Below, piece by piece: positions 1 through 12,500 of a stretch of 64,000 bases of DNA (the stretch's first letter is position 1; each line of letters begins with the position of its first letter). The stretch lies in assembly GCF_000165425.1 (NCBI RefSeq), contig NW_001799533.1:189127-253126 (forward strand), in the 5' to 3' direction. Position numbers and translations under genes: made by a program. The notes beneath the pieces are model-generated. The model searched no databases, was not told where the DNA came from, and saw nothing but the letters and a program-made list of their open reading frames with translations. The stretch is from Paramecium tetraurelia (Eukaryota; Ciliophora; Oligohymenophorea; Peniculida; Parameciidae).

Positions 1-1512
1 ATAGGTAGTAACATTATTAATTATTTATAGTGAGATCTTTCAGGAAATCCCTCTGACCAAATGTACCGATTTCTAATTTAGTGATCCTTCTTTGAATGCT
101 TACTTCGATAAGTCGGATCAAATCTGGTATTGTTTAGACTGGAGTTCCATTCGTCAAATTGTGATCGAGGGAGGTTTGGAATCCTCCAAAGACTAATCAT
201 TGTAAATCATAGTTAAACAATGCACTACAATGTATATGATTAATTTAAGCCTAGTACCTAATGTACATATCCAAATATATTAGATAGTGATTAATTCATA
301 TTTAAAATGACATCAGCCAACACAGACATATCTAATTTCAAAACACCTGCATCTCTCATTGGCAAAACCTTCAGTCTTACATCTCTGACCAACTTTGCCA
401 AAAAACTCAATATCATTCTTTAACCACAACAAACACAAACTGATAATGGATACATCATTCAAGACTAGTATTAGGAAACAATTCTTTCTATTTCCAACTA
501 TTACGAAACTATCCTGGATAAAGATTCTGATAAACATATCTTTGAAATCAACATTTCACTGGATCAAAAAACCTTGGTTACTTAACGATCCTACCCAAGA
601 GTCTATCAATTCTTGGGAGATATTGGAGGTTTCTGGGAAATCATCTTTCTTTGTTCCCTCTTGTTCATTATGCCTTTCAATAATTTGTCATATAGAGTGG
701 CTTTATTAAATGAACTATTCAATTTTGAATTAGATTACGACAATAAAATACATCCTGAAAATAGGGGCAGTACAAAAGTTAAGGAAATCTTATCTAAATC
801 TGTTTAACTTGAAAAGTTCAATAGGATGTCCAAAGTGGCAGATCATGATGAATAATAAAAATCTAAATTACTAGATTAAATCTCTAACGATATTACCCAA
901 TTTTTCTAGGAATAGGAAAGCAAACTAGATCTAAAATTTTTTGATTATTTTGGATGTTGCCAATGTAAAAAGGGAGGAAAAAGAGACCTCATTAATTTCT
1001 CCATGGGCAAAATCACCCACACTCTGGATATTACTTACATCATTAAAAAACTACAAGAAATCGATAAATTAAAGCTGATTTTATTGAATTCCGATTAAAT
1101 CAAACTTTTTGATTATTTGCCTAAACCTAAATTAGGGTTGCATATGAAACCAAGTGAAAATGAATATTGCTCCATCCTAAAGCCAGAACTATCTGATCTA
1201 GACAAGGCATTAGAAGCTTAGAAAGCCTTCCAAGCCCTACAAGATCACCAAGATGACATCACACCTAAATTGGTAAAACTCTTAGATGACGATCTTGTGT
1301 CCCTATTCAAATTATAACTAAATAAAGGTGTAAATCGGTTCGTTAAAAAACCAGCTTAATTGGCTGATGCAGTTTAGTAATTAATGCTCATGAATGCTAA
1401 GGAAAAGGAAAAACAGAACGAGAAAAAAAAGGACAAAAAATAAAAAAAGAAGAAACAAGATGAATCTAGCGATTCCCAAAATTCTGCATCATCTGGCTCT
1501 GAAAAGGAATGA
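1..1512 (+). CDS. Ciliate multi-exon transmembrane protein, 5' end outside window
   Basis: This is the 3' part of a gene read with TAA/TAG as Gln. Exons are 1-4, 31-231 and 255-1512, separated by introns of 26 nt (5-30) and 23 nt (232-254); splicing the second removes an in-frame TGA at 308. The N-terminal part seen here is Cys- and aromatic-rich, like an extracellular domain. A hydrophobic segment follows around 630-690 (FWEIIFLCSLLFIM). The rest looks cytoplasmic, with a CCQC motif near 955 and a Lys/Glu/Ser-rich tail. The layout resembles the large Paramecium/Tetrahymena families of putative transmembrane proteins with a C-terminal helix and long charged tail; that is an impression, not a database match. 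Function unknown. Stop is TGA at 1510-1512. Confidence 0.75.
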
Positions 1513-1770
1513 AAAACTATATAATCTATACATCATCACATTTAATAATCTTTTTATAATTATCATTTACTAGCTTCTTTTTATATTAAATTATTCACTT
1601 TTGATTATCTATTTATGGTTTATACAAACATAGTTCAGAAATAACCAAAATTATATAATATAATACTTTATATATAAATATATATATAAAATTTATATTT
1701 TTTCTTATCAATCCTATTGTTCCATATAAAAATGATAGAATTATTAAAATAAATTTAAATGTATATATAT

Positions 1771-2364
1771 ATGATGAAATTAATACTTCAATAAAATTAA
1801 GAAAAAGAATAAAATAATATTTCAGAAACAAATAAGTCACAAGGAAGCAATATTATTGCTAAAGTCACATGTATTGGAGTGGCTTCAGCATCAAGTTTGG
1901 TTGCAGGATATGTACAAGTAATAAGACCAATAGGTCCCCACTTTTCTAAACGGAATTTGATGTAAGGATGTGTAGCAGGAGGGATGGCTGGAAGCATAAC
2001 AGGATTTATTTTTGGAACTTTAGAAGGATGTGCTTATAAATTGATTGGACACTAAGAAACAAATATTTTTGAAATAAGTAAAAGTAGGAGTAGGACTGGT
2101 GCTAACTGCTGGATGTTTGGCCTTATAGGAGAATTTATAGGAGAAGTTTATGCCACATTATTGGAGGTAATATTCGATGCAGCAATTGAAAGAGGGAAAC
2201 TTAAATATAAAGTACCAGAAGAGAAAAAGGAAATTGAGGAGAAAGAAGAATTTGAAATTTTATAGATAGAAAGCAATATGGAGGATGATGATGATTTTGA
2301 AATTCTTTAAATAGAAAGTAATAATGAGGAGGAGGATAAAAATAAAATAAATTAATAAGATTGA
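1771..2364 (+). CDS. Small glycine-rich membrane protein with acidic repeat tail
   Basis: A 197-codon frame opens at ATGATGAAA and closes at TGA 2362-2364 with internal TAA/TAG as Gln. The first 30 residues are Gln/Asn-rich. Two glycine-rich hydrophobic stretches follow (CIGVASASSLVAGYV and GCVAGGMAGSITGFIFGTLEG), which look like a glycine-zipper membrane hairpin, then a third around 2110-2190. The tail is Glu/Asp-rich and holds two copies of an FEILQIESN unit about 15 residues apart. Near 2083-2127 another frame also reads as hydrophobic, so an unrecognised splice there cannot be excluded. Function unknown; glycine-zipper hairpins occur in pore-forming and mitochondrial inner-membrane proteins, but nothing more specific supports either. 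Confidence 0.6.
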
Positions 2365-2401
2365 TATTGCATTTAAATTAGTACTACTTAATACTTTATA
2401 T

Positions 2402-3361
2402 TCATTGCAAAATTTCTTAAAGTATATTTTTTATCAACTTAATACATTCCTCCAATAATTTATCATAGGATTCGTATTATTATTTATCTTGTCTTACATT
2501 AGGAAATAGCTCTAAAACTTCACTAATTTTTTTGGTTAGTCTTTCGATTTTGTTAGAAATTATGTCATTTTAGTAGAGCTATTCATTATCAATAATATTG
2601 TTAATTAAATCTTAAATTTCTTTGTTCTGTAGTGACACTTAAGTTGATTTTGATTTATGTTGTAAATTCAAATATAAAATTACTAAAAAAGTTTATCTAA
2701 AATAAATAGCATTTATTACATTTAATCTAAATGCATAATTTTGGCTTAGAGTAATTACTAAAAGTCTTTTAATTCTCCATCTTTGTTTCGCTATATCAAC
2801 CAGGATGCTTCATATAATTTCTTAATTTTTTAAAAATATCCTTGTTCAAGAATTAGTTGTGGGTCAATAGTTTAAATTATATGACTAAAATTTTCTTGTG
2901 TTTCAAGGAATTTAATCACAATATCATTCTTGGGTAATTGCTTTTTGATATCATTGAGGTAAATTTAAAATTTCTCCTTTCTTAAATTTAAAACCTCTCG
3001 ATTCTCTTGAACATAGCTCTTTAAATAGTAAAATCCCGATTCCTTGGGAGGAAGCAATTTTTATATAACTTCAGGATTTTTTTTAAATAAATATTCTGAG
3101 AGCAATTCGAAATCGCCATATCTCCTTAGTACAGTAATGTTCCCGGATTTGATTGGGTAATAATAATGAGAGTTTTGGTAAACTGGGTCATCAACTAAAA
3201 TAACTTAAGAAATCTCTTATTGCTGCTCTGTCAATAGATTAAAGAGTTCCTTATTGGAAGAATTATTCTAAAGTATGTCTTTCATTCGATTATTAATCAT
3301 GGCTTCAATTTTCTGAGCTAAATAGTTGAAAAATAGATTTACAATTGAGAAGGTTATCCAT
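2402..3361 (-). CDS. PX-domain protein (sorting-nexin-like)
   Basis: Minus-strand gene with two introns (3318-3342, 25 nt; a 23-nt intron near 2710) giving 303 residues. The middle carries a PX-type core: VLRRYGDFELL, then LLPPKE and an ENREVLNLRKEKFQIYL helix. These correspond to the RRYSDF, PPK and R..xLxxYL landmarks of phosphoinositide-binding PX domains. The C-terminal half is helical and probably coiled coil, as in sorting nexins, which bind PI3P on endosomes and help sort membrane cargo. I chose the start at 3361 because an upstream in-frame ATG at 3478 lies inside the last exon of the Rab gene, only 49 bp away. That spacer is mostly a TA repeat. The exon sum is divisible by three. Confidence 0.75.
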
Positions 3362-3410
3362 ATGTAATACTATTAATTTATATATATATATATAATAGGG
3401 TAAAAATATT

Positions 3411-4131
3411 TCATTAAGATTTAGCACAGCATTGATTATTTTTAACTGCTGCTGGTTATTAGAATTATTTGAGTCCATTCTGATCTAGATGAACGGGTTT
3501 TCTGTTGGAGGCCACTGTTTACTGTTCAAATTATGATTAATTAACTAAAAGTTAATTGAAATAAGAGTACCTTATGATTATGTTATGAGTAGAGAGTGCT
3601 CAGTGGGCAATGCCAAACAAATTTATTCCATGGCTTCTTCGATTCCCTTACCTGTCTTGGCACTCACTTCATAATAGAGGATATCTTTTTTGATGGCATA
3701 TTCCCTAGCTTCATCTGCACTGACCACTCTTTCTGCATCTATTTTATTTCCTAGAATGACAATGAGAGCTTCATTGCCTCTTGTTTATTTCACTTCTTTG
3801 AACCATCTATCCAAACTTTCGAATGAATGTCTAGCTAAGAATATTAAAATATATTACATGTGACATCAAAAACGATAACAGCGCATTAAGCATCTCTGAC
3901 ATATCCAGGAATCAATGAATGAAATCTCTCTTATCCAGCAGTGTCCCACAACAATAAGCGCATAGTTTTTCCATCAATAGTCATATTTTTGCTTATGAAA
4001 TCAATTCCAACAGTGGGCTGAGATTTTGGATCGAATGTATTTTATACAAATCGTTCGATTATACTTGTTTTACCCACAAACGAGTTTCCCAAAAAGACTA
4101 ACTTTTACTTTTATCTTGCTTCTGATTACAT
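3411..4131 (-). CDS. Rab-family small GTPase, Rab6-like
   Basis: Three exons (introns of 23 and 26 nt) encode 223 residues. All G motifs are visible: P-loop GNSFVGKTS, switch I with TVGIDF, WDTAGQERF, GNKID (for NKxD) and SAKTG. The IDFISKNM and RSLIP-like HSLIPGYVRD segments are closest to Rab6, which controls retrograde Golgi traffic. The C-terminus is a Gln/Asn-rich variable region with a double cysteine followed by four more residues (CCAKSQ), so geranylgeranylation is plausible although the CC is not terminal. Splicing the second intron is needed to reach this tail; without it the frame would run into the neighbouring PX gene. Subfamily assignment is by motif recognition only. Confidence 0.9.
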
Positions 4132-4260
4132 AATATATTATTTTAGTATTTAATTTGAAATACATCACTCAAAATTCTAAAAAGAAATTTAATTATCTCT
4201 AGGATTTTTCATCGAGGTGTATCTTAAGGTAATAAAATGTGTAACTTTAAATTAAATATA

Positions 4261-6024
4261 TCACAAGATTCTTAATTCACTATATTAATTCCAAATGTAA
4301 GATTTTACGTTTTCAAATATATCCCCAACTTTTCTTAGTTTCATGTAATAAAATCCATTAATTAGTATAAGTTCATAAAGATACTTATATTGTTCAGTGT
4401 TCAATAACTCGTGTTCAGTCATATTGCAAAACACGCAAACAACCTAAATATAGATCTGCAATTTACCTACACAATTAAATTGATTGACGTGATGTATATG
4501 CCAAAAATCATCCCATAATATGCGATTTATTCGACAATACTAATGTTTGAAAACAAGGGCAGGAAGTAAAATAAAGTAATACTAAAATTATTATTCGATA
4601 ATGTATAAAATGCAGTGTAGACATTAATTACAAACGTTATGAAGTAGGATAACAATAAGATGACATAGAAAAAATGATTTGTGTTGTTTATGCATTTATT
4701 CAAGTAGATGGAGTGAAATTGAAATCCTTTGACCTAGATAAATGAGATTATTTTTTACACATAAATTACAATGATCACAATGGTACACTTGTGCTTTTTA
4801 AACTATTTTGCATTTTGGACAAGTCCTTGTTATTTCGAAAGTCAAAAATTGCTCATCCTTCTCAAAATGCAATTTGACTGCTCTCAACAATTCTGATAGA
4901 TTCTATGAATTCCCATATTCCACATCATCTTGATTTTCTCCCAAGTTGATCTCCTCTTCCAAAATGTGATGTCTATGTTCCCCATCCCCATGGTGATGAC
5001 ATTCATAACTTATCTTGGGATGTCCCAAACCCTTAGATATCTTTTTGCCTTCCTCCTGTCTGCTTGTAGTTTTAGATATAAATATAATGCAATAAAATAA
5101 ACTGTAGAGTGTCAGAATTAAGGAAATTAAGGAAATGCTATATCCATAGACGTCATCATTTTGCAATCTCCAAAAATTGTTCACAACAAGAACCCCAATT
5201 ATAAAATAAACTACACCTATAAATGAATATTAAACGAATCTCGTATTGTGCTTTTTTATGAATTATTGGTACTTCACAGTTTCAACTATCTTTTTTATGG
5301 CTTAAGTCTTTAAATCTATTTCCTTATTAGGCATAATGTCTGGGTATGTCCTAAGCAAATATTCGACAGCATCGTTCGAATAATTAGAAATTGCTCTTAT
5401 CAATGGAGTCTTGCCCTTAGAATCCTGCTGATTATAGGATTTATCGCCTTCAAAATATTTGAGCATATACACATCATTTGTATAGGCAGCCCAATGCATT
5501 ATGGTACATCCAGCATTATCTTTGACATCTGTGTTGGCTTGCAGAGCAATCAAGTAGAGTGCAATCAAGTGGTGGTTACATTTGGTGGCATAAAGAAGAG
5601 GAGTAAATTATAAATTATCTTAATCGTTGATCTTGTTTCCTAATTCTATAAAAAGCTAAACCAACTCTTGGTTTCCAAAGTGACAAGCCATCATTAAACA
5701 GCTTTATTCAATTTGAGATTTATTCAAAGGATTTGCACCCTTGACAAGTAGGTATTTGATAATGTCCTATCTTTCGAATGAGATTGCATGATGAATTAAT
5801 GCATAGCCTGTGGAATCTAGTTCATCCAAATTCTCAGGAGTATGCAATACCAACAAATTAAAGTTTCCAGATTGAATTTCTTATTCAAAAAAGATTGGCT
5901 ATTATCTGATTATGTCCTCTAAGTCTTCTTGTACATATTGCTATGGCTGAGGTATCAATTTAGAATCATGAGATTCACTATTCAATTCAAGAGACTCATA
6001 TTCGTCCAAAACATTATCACTCAT
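4261..6024 (-). CDS. Ankyrin-repeat DHHC-type membrane protein with lost catalytic motif (QFHS)
   Basis: Three exons (intron 4734-4758, 25 nt; a 23-nt intron near 4450) encode 571 residues. Residues 60-260 carry ankyrin repeats (for example GYALIHHAISFERQDIIKYLL). About four membrane segments follow, with a cysteine-rich domain between the second and third. That domain matches the palmitoyltransferase spacing exactly: C-x2-C-x9-HC-x2-C-x2-C-x4-[DHHC]-x5-C-x4-N. The DHHC position, however, reads QFHS (4710-4721), so the acyl-carrying cysteine is a serine. A MTEHE segment past the last helix resembles the TTxE motif. Architecture is that of HIP14/Akr1-type S-acyltransferases of Golgi or plasma membrane, but this copy is probably not an enzyme of the standard kind. 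It may bind or retain substrates. Confidence 0.85.
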
Positions 6025-6082
6025 TTTAATTAATATAGTCCTATAAAACTTAGAATTATATATAAAAATATTAAAATTTAAT

Positions 6083-6516
6083 ATGCGGGGATTTTTGAGC
6101 CTTGCCAAGACCATTGTTTATTCATCTTCGATTGTTAAGCCTACCTAATAAATAAAAATGCAGTTTCGATTGTATAGAAACATTGATATGTTAGGGCAAA
6201 TCAACAATTGGCTTCTTAATTCAGGTTGTGTTCCACCATTCAAATTTTGAGATTGATCAATCTACAAGGAGTTTGTTCAAATTCACAATTAGAAGAAGCA
6301 GATGGTATTTAATAAATCTTGATAAATAGAACAAGATTTGGAGTCAACCATTTCCAAAATACTTTCAGTAACTCTAAAAAGCAATACCGAGAAGCATCAA
6401 TCCATAACTAAATGATAGCATATTTGGTTTATATCTAAGATTAAATCAAAATATAAATTAAACTGCATTTTATATCTAATTATATCTTTATGCAAATAGA
6501 CGATTTATAAGATTGA
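6083..6516 (+). CDS. Small protein with putative mitochondrial presequence
   Basis: Two exons joined by a 23-nt intron (6172-6194) give 136 residues, with an exact multiple-of-three exon sum. The first 45 residues lack acidic residues and are rich in Arg, Lys, Ser and hydrophobics (MRGFLSLAKTIVYSSS...), which looks like a mitochondrial targeting sequence. The remainder is Gln/Asn/Ile-rich with no motif I recognise. It sits between two minus-strand genes, convergent with the CK1-like gene and divergent from the ankyrin/DHHC gene. Nothing identifies a reaction. It could also be a fortuitous frame, though the intron has the right size and borders. Confidence 0.45.
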
Positions 6517-6580
6517 AAATAAAATAAATAGTTTTGAGCATTACATTCACACATTTTTGAATCCACTGGATGCCTTTTAT

Positions 6581-7947
6581 TCATTCTAAGGGTGATGTCT
6601 AATTAAATAGGAGAATGTACATCTCTATATTCTATTTCTTTAAGTGATTATATCTAGTAAACAAAGTATCGACGGCATCATCATCCTGAGATATGTAATC
6701 CTACTTTGAGTCACATTCATTTGCCATCTGACTCAATTAATAAGTATTTTCTATTGACTTATTTAAATCATCCGGTTTTAGTAACTAAATTTACGAGATA
6801 TTTTAAAACGATTTCTTTCTCTCCTATAAAATATCCTGAGTCGATGGTACTTTCAATGAATGACTACGATAATCCAAAAACATTACCATTTATTCGTTTT
6901 AGAAAAAGGTGTCTTCTCAAACTATTGCAAAGAGGCAACCTATATAATTTGGTTTTCTTATTTTTGACTAATACTATTAGGGTTGTTATTCTAAATTGTC
7001 CAATCATAAACATCATCGTAATCAATCTTCCTAGACTGTGCCAATTTCCTAAACAACTAAATCAAGTAGTCATAGTCAGGATCACTCTAATATTACAAGG
7101 ATCTTATATATCTATTTTATAATTATTGTCATTATGTACTCTAATGCTTTTGCAAATTCTATCGGCAAGTCTATGCAAATTTCTTAAGGTGTCATTTTGA
7201 TTTTCTTTTCACCCACCTATTTTTGGCGTTCCTTGTTATTCTAGCCTAACATGTTTTACCATGGCAAAGATCTAAATTCTAAGTTAACCATTTTAGTTTA
7301 CCCTTTCAACATGAGAATATCAATATATATTATTGATTCCAAATCATCCTTCCTTCCTATTTCGTATCCCTTATGCGCTGCTATAGGAGCATACCTTGTC
7401 GTACCCACAAAAGATCTCCCATCTTTAAATGGACTAAAATCAATCGAAATTATTACACATGCTTTAAATTATTATCTCTATACAGCTTACTAATCCCAAA
7501 ATCCACAATATATATCTGTTTAGAATGGTACATTATATTTTCTGGTTTCAAGTCTCTGTGCACTACTGATTTGTTATGAATTCGCCTTATAACTTATAAT
7601 AAGTAATCAGTTATTATTAACACTGTTTTTAGTGAAAACTTTCTAAACTCTTTGAGATAAGCCCCGATATCCTTACTCAATAACTATTACACTAAAACAT
7701 TTGAATTATTGTCAGTTCCACTCCAGATTAATTTAGGAACTCCTTAAGTACCCTATAATCTTGTCAAAATATGTATTTCCCTATCCAAAGTTGAATTCTT
7801 CTCCTTTTTCTCTATTTTCACAGCAACCATCTGATTTTTTATAATGTCCTCTGCTTCAAAAACCACCCCATATGACCCTGCTGACAATTTTTTCTTCAAA
7901 CGGAATTGGTTGTTAATCACCCTATTTGGACTGCTGGGAGAATTCAT
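6581..7947 (-). CDS. Casein kinase 1-like protein kinase
   Basis: Five exons (introns of about 23, 30, 28 and 23 nt) encode 420 residues. Kinase landmarks: LSAGSYGVVFEAED (glycine loop, ending in the less usual SxGSYG), VAVKIE with the ATP-anchoring Lys, HRDLKPENIM, VDFGIS in place of DFG, and CK1-type KHVPFKDGRSFVGTTRYAP with RKDDLESI and SLPWQNM. The KHxPxxxxxxxxGTxRYA block and LPW motif are diagnostic of the CK1 family, which phosphorylates acidic or primed serine/threonine sites in many pathways. The last 120 residues form a Gln/Ser/Asp-rich tail without a known domain. Start is the first ATG of the open frame. Several CK1 paralogues are expected in Paramecium, so no orthologue is claimed. 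Confidence 0.9.
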
Positions 7948-8765
7948 ATTTTTAATAAATTAAAAAAAATAAAAATTCAACTTTAAGCTTTTTCTAAGCA
8001 TACATCAATTAATGAATTGACCTATTTAGATAACTTAATTCAAATTATAATTAAATCTAGCGATTTACAATTAATTGTTAATTTTCTCAAAACTTATATC
8101 ATACTCACTAATCCCTCCCCTTCCTTAAAATAAACATCTTCTCAACCTCAATCACCCATTATTCATACTTAACAATAATTACTCGCTTATCTGGACGTAA
8201 ATTAGTTAAATATTACTTGATTTAATGTATTTAAAAAAAGAATGGTAATAATTTACAAGTATGTAAATATAGATAAAATTTATAATCATAACTAATCGAT
8301 TATATATGGATAAATCATATTTCATCTAAATTTAAACTATTAACATTTTATCAAATCCTGATTAGTCAACAATAGAAATGATCTTCTTTGTCTCTTACAA
8401 CTAGTTCATACTTATTTTTCAGATGTTCGCTAAACAATTAATCAACTTACTTAAACCCCTTTATAGAATAATTATAAATTATGCTATTAATTATTAAATT
8501 CTACTAATTAATATATGTAGAAACAATAAAAGTGAAATGTTAACTAATGATAAAATATTCTTTCAATAATTTTAACTACTTATTTTCCTCATCAACAAAA
8601 TTTTAATTAATGTTATTTGAGACTTTTTAGCTTAAGTTATTTTTTAATTATTTTTGTGGATCTAAATTTAATTGCTATATATTTCTCATTAATTCTTTCG
8701 ATATTTTTTTCATTGTTTTTCAATTGAACTTTTTGTTTTTAGATTCTGTTTTAAGTTTTAATCCA
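7948..8765. other. A+T-rich stretch upstream of the CK1-like gene; no gene seen
   Basis: Very A+T-rich sequence with short homopolymer runs. No frame with coding-like composition or plausible splice structure stands out on either strand. It contains the upstream region of the CK1-like gene. Confidence 0.4.
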
Positions 8766-9170
8766 ATGGCAGGTAATTAATAAATTAAATTTTTTTAGAT
8801 CTACATCTATTATAATAGCGAAATAGGGGGAAGTAGGAGGATTAACAGATGAAGGTTAATTCTCATCAATCAATCAACTTTAAATGTGAATGATAATTAA
8901 GAAAAAGCATTTAAACTAATGTAAATGAGTAAAATAATTATTATGTATTTTAAACTCAGAGTGAGGAGATTGATCAAGCTTGGCTTTATATTGGCATTCC
9001 AATTTATTGAGATTCAAGCAGGGTTTAATCGAGGAAAAATGCTTTGATCATTGGATTTTAAGCATGTAATCTACATCTTTCCAATTGTAAATTCCAATCA
9101 CTCTACTTGATTTAGATTTACGGTTTTGGAATTCTTAGCTATTTTGAACTATTCATTAGTGAGGTTTTAT
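8766..9170 (+). pseudogene. Possible decayed small gene with two in-frame TGA codons
   Basis: ATGGCAG at 8766 is followed by a good 26-nt intron (8773-8798). The spliced frame then stays the same for about 370 nt, broken only by TGA at 8891-8893 and 9008-9010. The pieces between look protein-like (for example EEIDQAWLYIGIPIY, then ALIIGFQACNLHL). Either this is a relic, or a 32-residue peptide ends at the first TGA, or I have missed introns. No family is recognised. Confidence 0.25.
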
Positions 9171-9534
9171 TTTTTTTTTATTTTTTTTTTTGAAATAATC
9201 ATTTTATTTATTTCCTTTTATATTATAATATATTTAATAGAAGGCTTTTAATTATGGTTTATAGCTTTTCTGTATATCAATATTTCTGTTTATTGCTAAT
9301 TAATTGATATTAGTTTTTAGTAGAATTTAAAGCAATAAATGTATAATTAAATTAAACTATTGTTGTCTCAAGAAAAATTTCTAATCTCAACTACTAAAGT
9401 TAATTTGACGTATCTCAATATTAAGAACCAAAGCTCTGAACCTTTATGCACTGATATTAAATTTAATTTCAATAGTCTGATAAATTATTTAAAGGTTATT
9501 GTATATTAAATATATATATTTAATAATTTCTTGA

Positions 9535-12500
9535 TCAAACTCTACTACCAAAAATAGAGCTTAAGGGTCTTCCAAATTGACTGTGTTCTTACTCGGCATC
9601 AGCATACGGATCCTCGATACCTTTTTCTTTAAGAATCTTTTTGAAGTTTTTAATCATCGATTCATTGGCTTGCAATTAGTTAAGTGCAATTTGCAATTAA
9701 TTTTACAATTCTACGTTCTTTTAGAATTCAAATGGTTGTAATTTTTATTTATCGAAATTGGGGCCTCTCAATATTTTACCCATTTTATTATTCTTTTATG
9801 GGAGCGATTATAATCTAGCTTAGGCACTTCCTTATTTGTTGATATTCAAAGCTTAAGGCAATATTGGTTACTAAGATTATTACATTACGTCTTCGTTCAT
9901 CATCTCTACATTTTACTTAGGTTATTTAAGAATATAAATACTTCTCCAATATTTTTACCAAGTTTAGTTTGTAAAACTTTAATTTCTTATTTAAATTTTT
10001 CATTTTCTTTTTTATATTTGTCATTCTCAATTTTCAAATTCGATTTTTCAGTTTCATAATCCTTACATTATTTCCTAATTTCATTTAATTCATGGATTAA
10101 TTGTTAATTCTCACTAGTTCTTTTATAGATTTCTTTTTCTCTTCTAACCATCATTTTTTCTGTACTAGAATTAATTTGAATGGCACTCTTTTCTAAATGA
10201 TTAATATGTCTATTCATTTCTTCAATAGAACGAGGATCATTAGAACTTTATTTAATTTCTTATTGTAGCACATATCTTTAATACAATTTGGTCATTTCTT
10301 TTTTCCATTCCTAAAATAATAAAATCATATTACCTTATCATCAATATAATGAACACAATTGTGAATGTCTCTGGTAATATTTTAAATGATATTTTCCTTC
10401 TTTTTTGTAGTTTAAATTTATAAATTTAAATCATGAGTAAGAGCATTAGTTTTGCTACTTTCTTCATTGATTTTTGAGTTTAATTCGCTATTTATTTTTA
10501 ATTACTTTGCAAATTCACTTTCTAATCTAAATAATTCTTCCTTTAATTTTTCAATTTAAGCTTCCTTTGGTTCTAGTGACTTCTTCATTTCAGTGGTTCT
10601 AAATGATAGAACATGTTTAGATTTTTGTAAAACATTAATTTTATCTTTGTATTCTGAAATCTTTTTATCTTTTTTCTTCAATTAATCATCCTTATCTTCT
10701 AAATCCTTGCATTAAACATCAATTTTGGTTTCAGCCTCTTTAAGGTTCTTTTCTAATAACTAATAAGCTTGTTCCTTCTCTTACAATCTTTTGTCTAACT
10801 TTTCATTTTCTAATCTTAATTCCTATACTAATTTCTGCTCTTATTTAAACTTCGAGTCTTTTTCAGCAAGTAAACATTTAAGCCTATCAATCTCTTTTTT
10901 CTATCTATCATTCAAATCTTTAATTTCAAATTCATGATCTTCTTCTTATTATGCTAAAATCTCTTCATAAGTTGCCTTCAATTGATCTGCCTAATTCTAA
11001 TTATTCTCCAAAGCCTTGGCTGTGATTTAGAAATTCTTATAAAACTTTTCTTTCAATTCATCAATATATGATGTATGTTTCGATTCAAATTCTTTGGCTT
11101 AAGCTTGATTTCTTCTTCTTTCCTCCATCAAATCCTATTCCAATTATAGGTATTTTTCATTTTCAAATGCTAACTTTCTTTCATATAAATTTTCTAACTC
11201 TTCAACAGCTTTTAAATGGTTATTTTCTACATTTTTAAATAAATTAGCAGATTCCTTTTCTGCAGATGACTTTTAAGCCTTTAACTAATCATAACGAGCA
11301 GCCCAGGCAGCAATTTCATTATTCATTTACTTTTCAATTTCTAATTTCTCCTTTTCAACTTTTCTTTTCTCCTCCTACACTTTGAAATCTGTCTTCTAAT
11401 CAAGATCTTACAAATCATTATGTAGTTTCTTCATTTCAGCAATATAGGTTTCAATCTCATTTCTAGAGACTAACAGAACATCAGCTAAATTTTCATCAAC
11501 AACTCCAGCCTTAGGATTAATTTTATCTATATCATCCATCTATTCTTTAGCTTCTGCTCCAGTCTTGGAGGCATAGATTTAACCATCATTCGAAATTTCA
11601 GAGACTTAATATATGAAAAGAGCACCATCAGATCCAGTTGAAAACACATATCTGCCATCTGGACTGCATTTAATTCTAGTAATCTCTCCTTGATGGACAG
11701 GCATGGTTTCAAAAGCCATCTGATTAAATATATAGGAATATATTTTGATTTAGCCATTTTCTGTACCTCCAATAATTCCAAATTAATTATATAAGGATTA
11801 AATATAAGCTAATTAAGTTAATTTTTATTGGCCAAGATCATGGAAATGATGATCCTTGCCAGTGCTTATTCCATTCTAAACAATCCTCTATTCTCTAACT
11901 ATGTATTTGGTATCAATCTTGTCTTGTTCTGTTTTATCTTTAGTGCTTTCAGTTCCTGCAGCTATCAACATTCCAATTGGAGGATCATAAATCAAGGATG
12001 TATACTTATTAGTATTATAAACATAATCCTTCCTGGACCAATCATTGGGACTCCACTCAAAGATACTACCATCTAATCCACAACTGGCCAAAAAGGTATC
12101 TTTGATTCCCCAAATCAAATCAGTTATTTGATTACTGTGTCCTTTTAAAGTGTGCATGAATTCCATCGTGTAGGCATCATAGATATTAATATAATAATGA
12201 TTGCTTTTAGCTCTTGGATATGCAACTGCCAACATATGACCTCCTTGACTAAATTTCACTTAAGTGCAACACTTCACAGCCATTTCTTTATAAGCACGTA
12301 ATTCACTATGCAGAACATGGAAAATACGTAACTTATCTTAAAATCCTGCTGCCAAATAATAACCTGTTGGATGAAAACCTACTGAACATAAAGGTGAAAT
12401 GTCTTGGGTTGTACTTTAATTTTCTTTTGTTCCCAGACCTTATTAATTACCATCATCTCCTAAATAAAATTTACGAGCCAATTCGCATCTAGGATAGGCA

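Noticed and set aside
3476-3478. Upstream ATG as start of the PX gene
   Set aside because: It lies inside the spliced last exon of the Rab gene and would code through a TA repeat; the ATG at 3361 is cleaner.
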